A stretch of 64,000 bases of DNA from Halomonas heilongjiangensis. GTDB taxonomy: Bacteria; Pseudomonadota; Gammaproteobacteria; Pseudomonadales; Halomonadaceae. Positions 29,524-40,179 of this stretch are shown piece by piece. The position numbers were made by a program, and so were the translations under genes. The stretch spans positions 1-64,000 of the forward strand of contig NZ_PNRE01000033.1 in the NCBI RefSeq assembly GCF_002879645.1. Direction: 5' to 3'. Under the pieces are notes generated by a model. The model saw nothing but the letters and a program-made list of their open reading frames with translations, was not told the DNA's origin and did no database searches. Numbering within the stretch: the stretch's first letter is position 1; each line of letters opens with the position of its first letter.

Positions 29524-29526
29524 GCC

Positions 29527-30846
29527 ATGTCCGCCATGATCATTGGGCTGATCGCGATCGCCTCGATGCTGATTGCCATCTATCTGGGCGTTCACATCGC
29601 CATCGCCCTGATACTGATCTCCTTCGTCAGTCTCTGGCTGATGCTGGACCCGTCCCTCGCCCTGCGGATGGTGGCTTCCGCCGCCAATGATGCGATCCAG
29701 GACAGCCTCTACGGCGTGGTCCCGCTCTTCGTGTTGATGGGGCTCTTCGTCTCGGTCTGTGGCGTCGGGCGGGACACCTTCGATGTGGCCGGCTGGTTGC
29801 TGAGGAAAATCCGGGGAGGGCTCGGCATGGCCACCGTCGGTTCGAATGCCGCCTTCGCCGCCATCACGGGCGTCAGCATCGCCTCCGCCGCCGTCTTCAG
29901 CAAGATCGCCGTACCCGAGATGATGCGTCACGGGCATACCAGCCGCTTCTCGGTGGGCGTCGTCGCCGCCAGTTCGGTGCTCGGGATGCTGATTCCCCCC
30001 AGCCTGCTGCTGATCATCTACGGGGTGCTCGCCGAGGAGTCGATCGGCCGGCTCTTCATCGCGGGGGTCATTCCGGGGCTGCTGCTGGCGGGCTGCTTCT
30101 GCCTGCTGATCGTGGTGCTGGCCAGGTTCTTCCCCGACTTCGTGGGCAATGCCGACAGTCTGCAGCAGCACCCCGATGAGGAAAGGGCGGAAACCCTGGC
30201 GTCCCTGCTCAAGAAGGGCGTCCCCATCCTGGCCCTGATCGTCCTGGTGCTGGGTGGCATCTACTCGGGCATCTTCACGCCGATGGAGGCCGGCGCCGTG
30301 GGGGCCCTGGGCGCCTTCATCATGACGCTGCTGCGGGGGATGTTGACGCCGAGCAGGTTCTGGAAGGTGCTGGTGGAAACCGGGCATGTCTCGGTCTCCG
30401 TCCTCTTTCTCATCATCGCCGCGAGTCTCTACAGCAGGATGTTGGCGATGAGCGGCGTGCCCGAGCAGATCACCCACCTGATGATCGGCTCCGGGCTGGG
30501 GGCGGTCGGGTTCGTCCTCATGTACCTGCTGGTCATCCTGCTCCTCGGCTGCGTGCTCGACTCGGTCTCCATCCTGTTGATCATGGTGCCCATCGCGTTG
30601 CCCATCTCCGCTAGCTTCGGGATGGACCCGATCTGGTTCGGCATCATCACCGTGGTGGCCGTGGAGATCGGCTTGATCACCCCACCCTTCGGGTTGTCCG
30701 TCTATACGGTCAAGGCCTCGCTGGATGATCAGAGCGTGGCCCTGAAGGAAGTCTTCGTGGGCGTGATCCCCTTCGTCCTTTGCATGTTGTGCGTGCTGCT
30801 GATTCTGGCGGCATTTCCATGGCTGAGCCTGGTGCTGGCTCGCTGA
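29527..30846 (+). CDS. TRAP transporter large permease, DctM family
   Basis: A 439-residue polytopic permease with about twelve helices. DctM signs include SIASAAVFSKIAVPEMMRHG, LGMLIPPSLLLIIYGVLAEE and VAVEIGLITPPFGLSVYTVK. It forms the third piece of the DctPQM importer in this operon and would couple uptake to sodium. The next gene (YciI-like) begins 31 bases later, so the operon continues. Confidence 0.93.
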   Translation: MSAMIIGLIAIASMLIAIYLGVHIAIALILISFVSLWLMLDPSLALRMVASAANDAIQDSLYGVVPLFVLMGLFVSVCGVGRDTFDVAGWLLRKIRGGLGMATVGSNAAFAAITGVSIASAAVFSKIAVPEMMRHGHTSRFSVGVVAASSVLGMLIPPSLLLIIYGVLAEESIGRLFIAGVIPGLLLAGCFCLLIVVLARFFPDFVGNADSLQQHPDEERAETLASLLKKGVPILALIVLVLGGIYSGIFTPMEAGAVGALGAFIMTLLRGMLTPSRFWKVLVETGHVSVSVLFLIIAASLYSRMLAMSGVPEQITHLMIGSGLGAVGFVLMYLLVILLLGCVLDSVSILLIMVPIALPISASFGMDPIWFGIITVVAVEIGLITPPFGLSVYTVKASLDDQSVALKEVFVGVIPFVLCMLCVLLILAAFPWLSLVLAR

Positions 30847-30877
30847 TTATCGACCATTACAAGAACCGGAGTCGATC

Positions 30878-31276
30878 ATGAGTAACGATACCCTGACCAA
30901 GGATTTTATCGTCGGTGTCTGCAAGGAGAAGGGCTTTCTCGCCAAGCAGATGTATGTCGTCTCGACCACCTCCGCGGGGGACATGGACAGGATTCTGGCG
31001 AACCTCGAGGAGCATCTCGCCTATCAGGTAGAGCTGGAAAGGCGAGGCATCATGTTTTCCGCGGGACCCGTGTTCTCGGAAGATGGCCAAACATGGCATG
31101 GCGAAGGGATGGTCGTCATTCGGGCGGATTCTCTGGATGAGGCCCGTGACATCGCCGGCGCCGATCCGATGCATCGCAGCGGGGCACGCAACTTCACCGT
31201 TCGCCCCTGGCTGATGAATGAAGGCTCGATCCAGATCCGGGTGAACTATTCCGACGGTAGCGTTGAGGTGGTTTAA
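30878..31276 (+). CDS. YciI family protein
   Basis: A 132-residue dimeric ferredoxin-like fold protein. The YciI pattern appears as LANLEEHLAYQVELERRGIM, FSAGPVF and DEARDIAGADPMHRSGARNF, with a C-terminal FTVRPWLMNEGSIQIRVNY. It is longer than the common form of about 95 residues. Related proteins include muconolactone-isomerase-like dehydrochlorinases and small lyases; in this catabolic operon it probably transforms a ring-cleavage intermediate. GGAG precedes the start. Confidence 0.8.
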   Translation: MSNDTLTKDFIVGVCKEKGFLAKQMYVVSTTSAGDMDRILANLEEHLAYQVELERRGIMFSAGPVFSEDGQTWHGEGMVVIRADSLDEARDIAGADPMHRSGARNFTVRPWLMNEGSIQIRVNYSDGSVEVV

Positions 31277-31363
31277 ACAACCTGGCGTCGCTCCCATGGA
31301 TGGGGCGGCCGGAAGACTCGATGCGCGACTAACAACGACAACACTTCAAATTAAAAGTGATAC

Positions 31364-32224
31364 ATGATGAATAAAAAATATATGCTTTGGCTCTCTGTCG
31401 CCATGCTTGGCAGCATGATCCTGACCGAAGCGCAAGCCGCAAGCTGGAGTGACACCTTCCTCGGCTACCGCTATGGCACTCAGTTTCACGAGCCTGGCAT
31501 CGAGGAAGAGATTGAACAGCATATCGTGCAGTTTTCCCATGTCAGTGGCTATAAGTACGGATCCAATTACTTCAATGTGGATTTCATTCAGTCTGACCGG
31601 AATGATGCAATCAACGGTGGTGGTTCCGGGGCCATTAATGTTTACTCGGTCTATCGTCATCAATTGCATTACGGAAAGCTGTTCGGAGAGCCGTTGAGTT
31701 TCGGCCCCGTCAGGGATGTGGCCTTGACGGCTGGATTCGACCTGAGTCACAAGAACAGTAGCTTTGCATCCCGTAAACGGATGCTGTTATTGGGGCCAAC
31801 GCTCAAGTTCGATCTGCCAAGAGGGTTTGTCGATCTGAGTGTCTTGCTAGCTCGTGAATGGAATCACTGTGGTCTCGATGTCTGTCGTCTCGAAGGTAAC
31901 CAGGACAGCATCGATTTTGATCCCTACTATCAGTTCAGCCTGGCATGGGGGGTTCCTTTCGAAGCCGGCAGCCTTCCGATGAAATTTCAGGGTTTTTTTA
32001 ATTACAACACCGAAAAGGGGGGAGATTACTTTGGTGTGGCGACGAAGCCGGAGCAACTTTCCCGCACCTCGCTCATGCTCGATGCAGGTGAGCTCGCCTG
32101 GGGAAGCAGCAATAACCTATGGGTAGGTGTCGGGTATGAGTTATGGAGGAACAAATTCGGAAACCACGGCAAGCCAGGCGTCGATGTTGATGCCATCACC
32201 TTCAATGCCGAGTGGCACTTCTAG
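31364..32224 (+). CDS. Outer-membrane channel, nucleoside-specific Tsx-like family
   Basis: A 286-residue predicted beta-barrel. A signal peptide (about 1-25, ending EAQA) is followed by [18 protein letters not shown], typical of Tsx/OmpK-like channels, amphipathic strands and a C-terminal aromatic residue (NAEWHF). GC content and codon use are lower than in the genes around it. It could bring the operon substrate across the outer membrane to the periplasmic TRAP receptor, giving a complete import route; this is inference. Confidence 0.8.
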   Translation: MMNKKYMLWLSVAMLGSMILTEAQAASWSDTFLGYRYGTQFHEPGIEEEIEQHIVQFSHVSGYKYGSNYFNVDFIQSDRNDAINGGGSGAINVYSVYRHQLHYGKLFGEPLSFGPVRDVALTAGFDLSHKNSSFASRKRMLLLGPTLKFDLPRGFVDLSVLLAREWNHCGLDVCRLEGNQDSIDFDPYYQFSLAWGVPFEAGSLPMKFQGFFNYNTEKGGDYFGVATKPEQLSRTSLMLDAGELAWGSSNNLWVGVGYELWRNKFGNHGKPGVDVDAITFNAEWHF

Positions 32225-32349
32225 AGCCTGATGATTTTCTGGTTCGTTGGCTCTGTCAATTGCGTAGCAATTCGCGGGGGAAGTTGGTGGGATGTCAAGC
32301 CAGCTTTCTCGGGGGCTTTCTGAGATCTAAACACTACTTCGAGGTGAAT

Positions 32350-33855
<1,506 letters not shown>

Positions 33856-33995
33856 CCGGCGCCGGATCCCCCCGCCCGGCCATGGCGTCGCCGGCGGCGG
33901 GATCCGGCCTCATGCGAGGCGGTGGGGCAGGACCCTGCCGCCAGTCGAGTCAAGGGCGCCCGCTGCGTCGAGCGCCCCAGTCAAGGAGTCATCTC

Positions 33996-34586
33996 ATGGC
34001 TGCCATCGATGCCCGAGCCGTCGAAACGCTCTTCACGGAAGCCCGTACCCACAATGTCTGGTACGACTTGGACATCCGCGAGGAGACGCTTCGCGAGCTC
34101 TATCACCTCATGCAGCACTGTCCCACTTCCATGAACTGTCAGCCGCTGAGGATCCTCTTTCTCAGGAGTCCGGCGGCCAAGCAACGCCTCAAGCCGGCGC
34201 TGTTGCCCGGCAACGTGGAGAAGGCCATGACGGCGCCGGTGGTCGCGGTGCTGGGCTACGATACCGCCTTCTATGAGCACCTGCCGCGGACGTTCGCCCA
34301 CAGCCCCGGGGCCAAGGCGATGTTCGAGGAGGACCCGGCGTTCGCCGATGTCACGGCCTTCCGGAACAGCTCCATCCAGGGCGGTTACTTCATCCTGGCG
34401 GCTCGTGCCCTGGGGTTGGACGTGGGGCCCATGTCCGGTTTCGACCATCGCCTCGTCGACCAGGAGTTCTGGCCGGACGGCAGGGTGAAGAGCAACTTCC
34501 TGTGCAACCTGGGGTTCGGGGATGCCTCGGCGCTCTTCCCCCGGGGCGAGCGCTTCGCCTTCGACGAGGCCTGCGGGTGCCTGTAG
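33996..34586 (+). CDS. Nitroreductase family protein, RutE/HadB-like (malonic semialdehyde reductase)
   Basis: A 196-residue FMN enzyme of the RutE-like branch. Signs are WYDLDIREETLRELYHLMQH, PTSMNCQPLRILFLRS and ALGLDVGPMSGFDH. E. coli RutE reduces malonic semialdehyde to 3-hydroxypropionate. ATG 33996 has AAGGAG eight bases upstream; the frame is open further but without a ribosome site. Its place next to a semialdehyde dehydrogenase gene suggests both act on the same toxic aldehyde. Confidence 0.83.
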   Translation: MAAIDARAVETLFTEARTHNVWYDLDIREETLRELYHLMQHCPTSMNCQPLRILFLRSPAAKQRLKPALLPGNVEKAMTAPVVAVLGYDTAFYEHLPRTFAHSPGAKAMFEEDPAFADVTAFRNSSIQGGYFILAARALGLDVGPMSGFDHRLVDQEFWPDGRVKSNFLCNLGFGDASALFPRGERFAFDEACGCL

Positions 34587-34614
34587 GCCGCGGTCGCCCG
34601 TTCTTCCCGGGCGG

Positions 34615-35571
34615 TCAGTCATCCAGGGAGGCGCTGGTCCGTTCGGTCGCCAGGATGACGTCCCGGGTCGCGACGTCTTCCTCCGCGATTTCCTCGGCGA
34701 GGAAGTCCAGCAGGGCCCGGACCGAAGGCAGCAGGCAGCGCCGGGAAGGGAAGATGGCATGCAGGATCCCGCCGCGTGGCACCCAGCCCGGCAGCACATC
34801 GACCAACCGGCCGGCCTGGAGGTCGCGCCCGGCGACCAGTAGGGCCAGCTTGACCACGCCCATCCCGGCCAGGGCCGCCTCATGCAGCGTTTCGGCGCTG
34901 TCCGTCACCAGGCGGGGGCGATGAGGGATCTGGGCGGTGACCCCGTCGGGGCCGACCAGATCCCAGCGATGCTGCTTGTCGGGCTGGTCGAAATCCAGGC
35001 TGGGTAGCTGGCACAGGTCGGCGGGCGTGCGGGGCAGCGAGTGGTTCTCGAACAGGCCGGGGGCCGCCACTAGCCGCTGGGGGCTGCGCGACAGGATCTT
35101 CATGGTCAGGTCGCTGTCTTCCAGGGGCGGGAAGCGGATCCGGATCGCCATGTCGAAGCCTTCCTTGACCACGTCCACCCGGCGACTGGTGGCCTCCACC
35201 TGGATATCGACCTTGGGGTACCGGGCCATGAAGCGGACCAGCAGGGGGGTGATCAGGTAATGCAGCACGCTCGGCGAACAGCTCAGTCGTATCACGCCCC
35301 GGGGCTCGGCGCGATTAAGCTGGATCAGTTCATCAGCCGCTTCCGCCTCCACCAGCATCGCCACGCAATGCCGGTAATAGGCCTGGCCGATCTCGGTCAC
35401 CGAAAAATGGCGCGTCGAGCGATTCACCAGCCGAGTTTCCAGGCGCTCCTCCAGCTGGCCGATGCGACGACTCAGCTTCGACTTGGGGATCCCCAGGGCG
35501 CGACCGGCCGGTGCGAACCCCCCGTGATCCACTACCTGCACGAAGTAATAGAGGTCATTGAGGTCCTGCAT
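34615..35571 (-). CDS. LysR family transcriptional regulator (divergent from the pirin operon)
   Basis: A 318-residue LysR protein. The start MQDLNDLYYFVQVVDHGGF and HTH APAGRALGIPKSKLSRRI are of the type commonly found next to pirin and quinone-reductase genes. The ligand domain follows from about residue 90. It is divergent from the pirin/YcaC/pirin operon, which it probably controls. The 122-base intergenic region contains CCTATTAATG (35581-35590) and the nearly complementary CATTTAATAGG (35632-35642), possible regulator half-sites. Confidence 0.88.
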   Translation of the reverse strand: MQDLNDLYYFVQVVDHGGFAPAGRALGIPKSKLSRRIGQLEERLETRLVNRSTRHFSVTEIGQAYYRHCVAMLVEAEAADELIQLNRAEPRGVIRLSCSPSVLHYLITPLLVRFMARYPKVDIQVEATSRRVDVVKEGFDMAIRIRFPPLEDSDLTMKILSRSPQRLVAAPGLFENHSLPRTPADLCQLPSLDFDQPDKQHRWDLVGPDGVTAQIPHRPRLVTDSAETLHEAALAGMGVVKLALLVAGRDLQAGRLVDVLPGWVPRGGILHAIFPSRRCLLPSVRALLDFLAEEIAEEDVATRDVILATERTSASLDD

Positions 35572-35693
35572 TCTATTGTCCTATTAATGCAACGGTCTGT
35601 GCCGGATGTGCCGTCTAGTGGGTTCGTCGTTCATTTAATAGGCTTGTTGTCATCGAGGCTACCGGCCTCCCTACAACACTCAGGAGCCCGACG

Positions 35694-36563
35694 ATGAAGA
35701 AGATCCAAGCGGTATACGGCGCCCCCCGCGGGCACTGGGTCGGTGACGGCTTTCCCGTGCGTTCCCTGTTCACCTATGAGCGCATGGGGGCCGAGCACAT
35801 CAGCCCCTTCCTGATGCTGGATCACGCCGGTCCCTACACCTTCGAGCCGGCCAAGCAGCCTCGCGGCGTGGGGCAGCACCCCCACCGCGGCTTCGAGACC
35901 GTGACCCTGGTCTACGAAGGGGAGCTGGAGCACCGCGATTCCACCGGCAGCGGCGGCAAGATCGGCGAGGGGGACGTGCAGTGGATGACCGCCGGTGCCG
36001 GCATCATCCACGAGGAGTACCACTCCCGGGCCTTCACGGAGCGCGGTGGCAAGCTGGAGATGGTGCAGCTCTGGGTCAACCTGCCCGCTCGCGACAAGGA
36101 TACCCCGGCAGCCTACCAGACGCTGCTCGATGCCGACATTCCCAGCGTGCCGCTGGACGACGAGGCCGGCCGGGTACGGGTGGTGGCCGGTAGCTATCTT
36201 GGACATGAGGGACCGGCCAGTACCTTCACGCCGATCAACATGTGGGACGTGCGGCTGGCCTCTGGCAGGCATGCCACCCTGCCGGTGCCGGAGGACCACA
36301 CCACCCTGTTGGTGGTGCTGGGGGGCACCGTCCAGGTCAATGGCGAGACCATCGTGCGCGACGAGGCGGTGGTGAGCTTCGAGCGTCGCGGCGAGGAGCT
36401 GCACCTGGAGGCCAACAACGACGCCAAGTTGCTGCTGCTGAGCGGCGAGCCCATCGAGGAGCCGGTCGTCGGCCACGGGCCCTTCGTGATGAACAGCGTG
36501 GAGGAGATCCACCAAGCCTTCGCCGACTTCCAACGCGGGAAGTACGGCGCCCTGAACGACTAG
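35694..36563 (+). CDS. Pirin family protein
   Basis: A 289-residue bicupin. The N-terminal cupin holds the metal-binding pattern HPHRGFETVTLVYEGELEHR and, later, GAGIIHEEYH. Bacterial pirins are iron proteins, some with quercetinase activity, often induced by LysR regulators under electrophile or oxidative stress. AGGAG precedes the ATG. It is the first gene of an operon with YcaC, a second pirin and an ABM-domain protein. Confidence 0.92.
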   Translation: MKKIQAVYGAPRGHWVGDGFPVRSLFTYERMGAEHISPFLMLDHAGPYTFEPAKQPRGVGQHPHRGFETVTLVYEGELEHRDSTGSGGKIGEGDVQWMTAGAGIIHEEYHSRAFTERGGKLEMVQLWVNLPARDKDTPAAYQTLLDADIPSVPLDDEAGRVRVVAGSYLGHEGPASTFTPINMWDVRLASGRHATLPVPEDHTTLLVVLGGTVQVNGETIVRDEAVVSFERRGEELHLEANNDAKLLLLSGEPIEEPVVGHGPFVMNSVEEIHQAFADFQRGKYGALND

Positions 36564-36588
36564 CGGGGGGAGTTCCGCTGGCGTGCTT

Positions 36589-36611
36589 GCCCGGCAGCCG
36601 TGCTGCCGGGC
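36589..36611 (+). terminator. Hairpin between the first pirin gene and ycaC
   Basis: GCCCGGCAGC (36589-36598) and GCTGCCGGGC (36602-36611) are perfect 10-bp arms with a 3-base loop. There is no T-run, so it is either a partial terminator or an RNA-stability element inside the operon. Confidence 0.5.
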
Positions 36612-36640
36612 CATTCCAACCTGACGAAAGGAGTACCACC

Positions 36641-37264
36641 ATGTCCTTTACCTACAACCGCCTGGACAAGGATGACGTGGCCCTGTTGATGGTCGACCAT
36701 CAGGCCGGCCTGCTGTCCCTGGTGCGCGACTACAGCCCGGACGACTTCAAGAACAACGTGCTGGCACTGGCGGATATCGCCAAGTTCTTCGATATCCCCA
36801 CCATCCTCACCACCAGCTTCGAGACCGGCCCCAACGGCCCCATCGTGCCGGAACTCAAGGAGATGTTCCCCCAGGCGCCCTACCTCGCCCGTCCGGGCCA
36901 GATCAACGCCTGGGACAACGAGGAGTTCGTCGCCGCCATCAAGGCCACCGGCAAGAAGCAGCTGCTGATCGCCGGCGTGGTCACCGAGGTCTGCGTGGCC
37001 TTCCCGGTGCTCTCCGCCCTGGAGGAAGGCTACGAGGTCTTCGTGGTCACCGACGCCTCCGGTACCTTCAACCAGACCACCCGCGAGGCCGCCTGGGATC
37101 GCATGTCCCAGGCCGGTGCCCAGCTGATGACCTGGTTCGGGGTCGGCTGCGAGCTGCACCGTGACTGGCGCAACGACATCGAAGGCTTCGGCGGCCTGCT
37201 GGCCGGCCACCTACCGGCCTACGCCAACCTGATTCAAAGCTACAACCAGCAGACTCAGGGCTAA
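36641..37264 (+). CDS. ycaC: YcaC-like isochorismatase-family hydrolase
   Basis: A 207-residue cysteine hydrolase. The N-terminal LLMVDHQAGLLSL supplies Asp19, GVVTEVCVAFP supplies the nucleophile Cys118, and YLARPGQINAWDNEEFV plus MSQAGAQLMTWFGVGCELHR closely follow E. coli YcaC. The physiological substrate of YcaC is unsettled. ATG 36641 has GAAAGGAG upstream. It lies between two pirin genes in one apparent operon. Confidence 0.92.
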   Translation: MSFTYNRLDKDDVALLMVDHQAGLLSLVRDYSPDDFKNNVLALADIAKFFDIPTILTTSFETGPNGPIVPELKEMFPQAPYLARPGQINAWDNEEFVAAIKATGKKQLLIAGVVTEVCVAFPVLSALEEGYEVFVVTDASGTFNQTTREAAWDRMSQAGAQLMTWFGVGCELHRDWRNDIEGFGGLLAGHLPAYANLIQSYNQQTQG

Positions 37265-37368
37265 GTGCGGTCGGCTCGGTCCCGAGCGATGGTTCAGGGG
37301 GGCGCCTATGCTGAAGGCGGCCCCCTCGAGGGCCGAGCCCCATTCACCAGTTTCGGAAGGATGCCCCC

Positions 37369-38310
37369 ATGAGCACTCTCGTCGATGATCGCGACCTGGC
37401 CTCGTCCCGCGACTGCCCGGTCGTCGAGGGCAAGCGCCAGGTCCAGCATGTCGCGCCCCGTACCGCCGATGTGGGCGGGATTCCCGTCAATCGGGTCTTG
37501 CCCTCCCGCCACCGTCGCCTGGTGGGCGCCTGGTGCTTCCTCGATCACGCCGGCCCCGCGGTCTTCAAGGGCGATTCCCGTGGGCTGCGCGTCGGCCCGC
37601 ATCCGCATATCGGCCTGCAGACCTTCACCTGGATGATCGAGGGCGAAGTGCTGCACCGTGACAGCCTGGGCAACCAGCAGGTGATCCGTCCCGGGCAGGT
37701 CAACCTGATGACCGCCGGACGCGGCATCAGCCATACCGAGGAGTCGGTGACCGGCGAGACGCACCTGCATGCCGCCCAACTGTGGATCGCCCTGCCGGAG
37801 GCCGACCGCCGCACCGACCCGCGCTTCGACCACTACCCGGAGCTGCCGCGCTGGCAGGAGGCGGGGGTGGACTTCACCCTGCTGACCGGCGAATTCGCGG
37901 GACGGCGGGCACCGACCCTGGCCTTCTCGCCGCTGGTGGGCCTGGATCTCGTCAGCCGGGAGGCGAGCCCCCTGCGGTTGACGCTGCGGGAAGACTTCGA
38001 GTACGGCGTGCTGCCCCTGGAGGGCGAGCTGGACATCGAGGGCGACACCTTCCTGTCCAACGAGCTGGCCTATCTGGGGTGCGGGCGCGAGGCCGTCACC
38101 CTGTCCCTCCCGGCGGGTGGCCGGGCCATCCTGGTGGGGGGCGCGCCGCTGGACGAGGAGATCCTGATCTGGTGGAACTTCGTCGGCCACAGCAAGGCCG
38201 AGATCGCCGAGGCGCAGCGGGACTGGGAAGTCGGCAGCGCGCGCTTCGGCAGCATCCCCGGCTACGACGGTGAACCGCTGATGCCGCCGCCACTGCCCTG
38301 GCAGGCATAG
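37369..38310 (+). CDS. Pirin family protein (second copy)
   Basis: A 313-residue pirin, clearly different in sequence from the one at 35694, so not a recent duplicate. The cupin region reads GPHPHIGLQTFTWMIEGEVL and GRGISHTEES, with the expected His/Glu metal ligands. PLDEEILIWWNFVGH near the C-terminus is typical of this subfamily. GGAAGGA precedes the ATG. It is probably part of the LysR-controlled stress operon. Confidence 0.92.
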   Translation: MSTLVDDRDLASSRDCPVVEGKRQVQHVAPRTADVGGIPVNRVLPSRHRRLVGAWCFLDHAGPAVFKGDSRGLRVGPHPHIGLQTFTWMIEGEVLHRDSLGNQQVIRPGQVNLMTAGRGISHTEESVTGETHLHAAQLWIALPEADRRTDPRFDHYPELPRWQEAGVDFTLLTGEFAGRRAPTLAFSPLVGLDLVSREASPLRLTLREDFEYGVLPLEGELDIEGDTFLSNELAYLGCGREAVTLSLPAGGRAILVGGAPLDEEILIWWNFVGHSKAEIAEAQRDWEVGSARFGSIPGYDGEPLMPPPLPWQA

Positions 38311-38348
38311 CGAGACGCCAAGGTTTCCCCGACCGCGAAGGACAGCGC

Positions 38349-38927
38349 ATGACCGAACTCCAATCCGCAGCGCCATTGTCGGGCGGCGATGGCGTCACCA
38401 TCCGCATCCATCACCGGGTCCGCCCCGATGCCAAGGACCGTTACGAGACCTGGCTGCGCCAGATCATCGAGGCCGCCTCTCGTTATGCCGGTCACCAGGG
38501 CGTGCATATCCTGAGACCCCACGAGGGCGGCCAGGACTACGAGATCGCGGTGCGCTTCGCCTCCGAGGCCCAGGCCGAGCGCTGGCGCTCGTCCGACGAC
38601 CGCCGCGAGCTGATGGACGACATCCGCGACGCCCTGCAGCAGGACGAGGCGGTCGAGATCCTCAGCGGCATCGACTACTGGTTCACGCCGCCGACTGCCA
38701 CCAGCAAGCAGCCCGTACGCTGGAAGCAGTGGCTGGTCACCACGGGCGTCATCTGGCCGCTGACCCTCGTGGTGCCGCTGCTCTGGCAGCCGCTGTTCTC
38801 CCTCTTTCCGCTGCTCGATACCTGGGGGCTGCGGCACGGGATCATCGCCGCCACCATCGTGGCGTTGGTGGTGTATGTGGTCATGCCGCGAGTGGTGCGG
38901 CTGGTGGCAAGCTGGATGTTCAAGTAG
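38349..38927 (+). CDS. Antibiotic biosynthesis monooxygenase-domain membrane protein
   Basis: A 192-residue protein. An ABM-like ferredoxin fold fills about residues 15-110 (IRIHHRVRPDAKDRYETWLR, GHQGVHILRPHE). Two membrane helices follow (about 127-150 and 160-184). The form with an ABM domain plus C-terminal helices is common in proteobacteria, and its function is not established. AAGGA precedes the ATG. It ends the pirin operon. Confidence 0.85.
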   Translation: MTELQSAAPLSGGDGVTIRIHHRVRPDAKDRYETWLRQIIEAASRYAGHQGVHILRPHEGGQDYEIAVRFASEAQAERWRSSDDRRELMDDIRDALQQDEAVEILSGIDYWFTPPTATSKQPVRWKQWLVTTGVIWPLTLVVPLLWQPLFSLFPLLDTWGLRHGIIAATIVALVVYVVMPRVVRLVASWMFK

Positions 38928-39204
38928 CGTTCGGGCGGGCGCCCCTCCATCAGTCGGTGACTAACGCTGGATGGGCGAGCGCAGGCAAGGGTCAGGCAAG
39001 GGGGAGCCCCTGGGGCCTCCCCGCGACTTTCGAGAAGATGCTAGCGTGATGGGCGACGAGCGGCACGATGCCGGCTCCGCCGGCGCCGGCAACCAACCAC
39101 CATCCGTGCAGGTAGCCATAGGCACCGGTCAGCCCCGGCAGCAGCGTCCGGCCGCCCCGGCGTTGCTGGGAAGTGGGAGGGTATCCGCTGGCGTTCCCGT
39201 CGAA
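38928..39204. other. Right end of the catabolic block, no secure gene
   Basis: No gene is called. A minus-strand frame (about 38992-39135) reads GYLHGWWLVAGAGGAGIVPL and similar hydrophobic sequence, which looks like a fragment of a membrane protein, but it has no start. This DNA ends abruptly where the peroxidase-gene copy begins at 39205. Confidence 0.35.
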
Positions 39205-39337
39205 GGCCGGCTTCACCCTCGACGACATCTGGGACATCGCCGCCTTCTTCGGTATGTCCAACCGCCTGGTCACCCTCGCCGGCACCCCGCCCAACGAGGA
39301 GTTCTACCTGATGGGGAGGGTGCCGCGGGAGAAGTGA
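39205..39337 (+). pseudogene. 3'-end fragment of the peroxidase-related gene
   Basis: These 133 bases match 24366-24507 almost perfectly apart from a 9-base in-frame deletion (the three residues GAI) and a few substitutions. It encodes AGFTLDDIWDIAAFFGMS through the C-terminal GRVPREK with its own stop (TGA 39335-39337). The first 150 codons of the gene are absent. Together with the fragment at 24569 it shows that the junction was duplicated around the catabolic block. Confidence 0.9.
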
Positions 39338-39398
39338 GCAGACTGGCTTCTCCGAAGGCCACGACGTAGGCTCGAGGCAGGGACGTTGGGGGGAAGTC

Positions 39399-40163
39399 AT
39401 GACAACGGAAAGAATGGCATGGACGGATCGAGACCGGCTACAGGTATTGTCACTCTACTGCCGGCTGACGTTTGGGCAGTTACACCGGGGACGACCCGAA
39501 GTCATCCAGTTGGCCGAGCGTATGGGTCGCTCGGTCAATTCGGTCGCTATGAAGCTCTCCAATTACGCGAGTCTCGATCCCGAAGTGCTGGCGCTGGGCA
39601 AGAAGGGGCTTTCAGGTGCCTCCCAACAGGACCGGTTGCTTTGGCAACGCTTTATCGCCGAACCGGAAGCCGTGGCGTGTGAGTGTGAGGAGGCCTGGTT
39701 GTCGCTTCATGGAGAGATGGAGCAAGGGGAGGGCGGCTGGGAACCTGACTACATGGGCCGGGATGTCGTGGGACTGCAGAAGCGGCGCGTGGGGCAGCCG
39801 CTCTTCCGCAAGGCAGTGATGATTCGCTATGACACTCGCTGTGTGATCACCGGTGTGCGCCATGAAGACCTGCTAATCGCCAGTCATATCGTGCCTTGGC
39901 AGGAACGTCCCGAATCGCGTCTCGATCCGGCCAACGGGCTGTGCCTAAATGCCTTGCATGATCGCGCCTTCGACAAGGGATTGATGGGAATTGATAGTGA
40001 GGGCCGCATTCGCATCTCTCGCGAACTGGCTGAGAGCCACCTCAATGGTCGGTTGAAAGACCAGTTGATGGATCTCGACGGACAGCCTCTCGATCTGCCC
40101 CCTACGACCTCTCCCAATCGCGAGTACCTGGCTTGGCACTTCCGTGAGTGCTTTCGCCAATAG
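39399..40163 (+). CDS. HNH endonuclease domain protein
   Basis: A 254-residue protein. The N-terminal half (1-110) is helical, with LAERMGRSVNSVAMKLSNYA resembling a DNA-binding helix-turn-helix. The C-terminal HNH-type nuclease has ASHIVPWQERPE (His163), PANGLCLNALHDRAFDKG (Asn184, His187). This class occurs as a stand-alone nuclease and in defence islands. It lies exactly inside the duplicated junction, between the peroxidase fragment and the intact hypothetical gene, and is lower in GC than those genes. GGGGAAG precedes the ATG. Confidence 0.85.
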   Translation: MTTERMAWTDRDRLQVLSLYCRLTFGQLHRGRPEVIQLAERMGRSVNSVAMKLSNYASLDPEVLALGKKGLSGASQQDRLLWQRFIAEPEAVACECEEAWLSLHGEMEQGEGGWEPDYMGRDVVGLQKRRVGQPLFRKAVMIRYDTRCVITGVRHEDLLIASHIVPWQERPESRLDPANGLCLNALHDRAFDKGLMGIDSEGRIRISRELAESHLNGRLKDQLMDLDGQPLDLPPTTSPNREYLAWHFRECFRQ

Positions 40164-40179
40164 CGAACCAACCGAAGGG

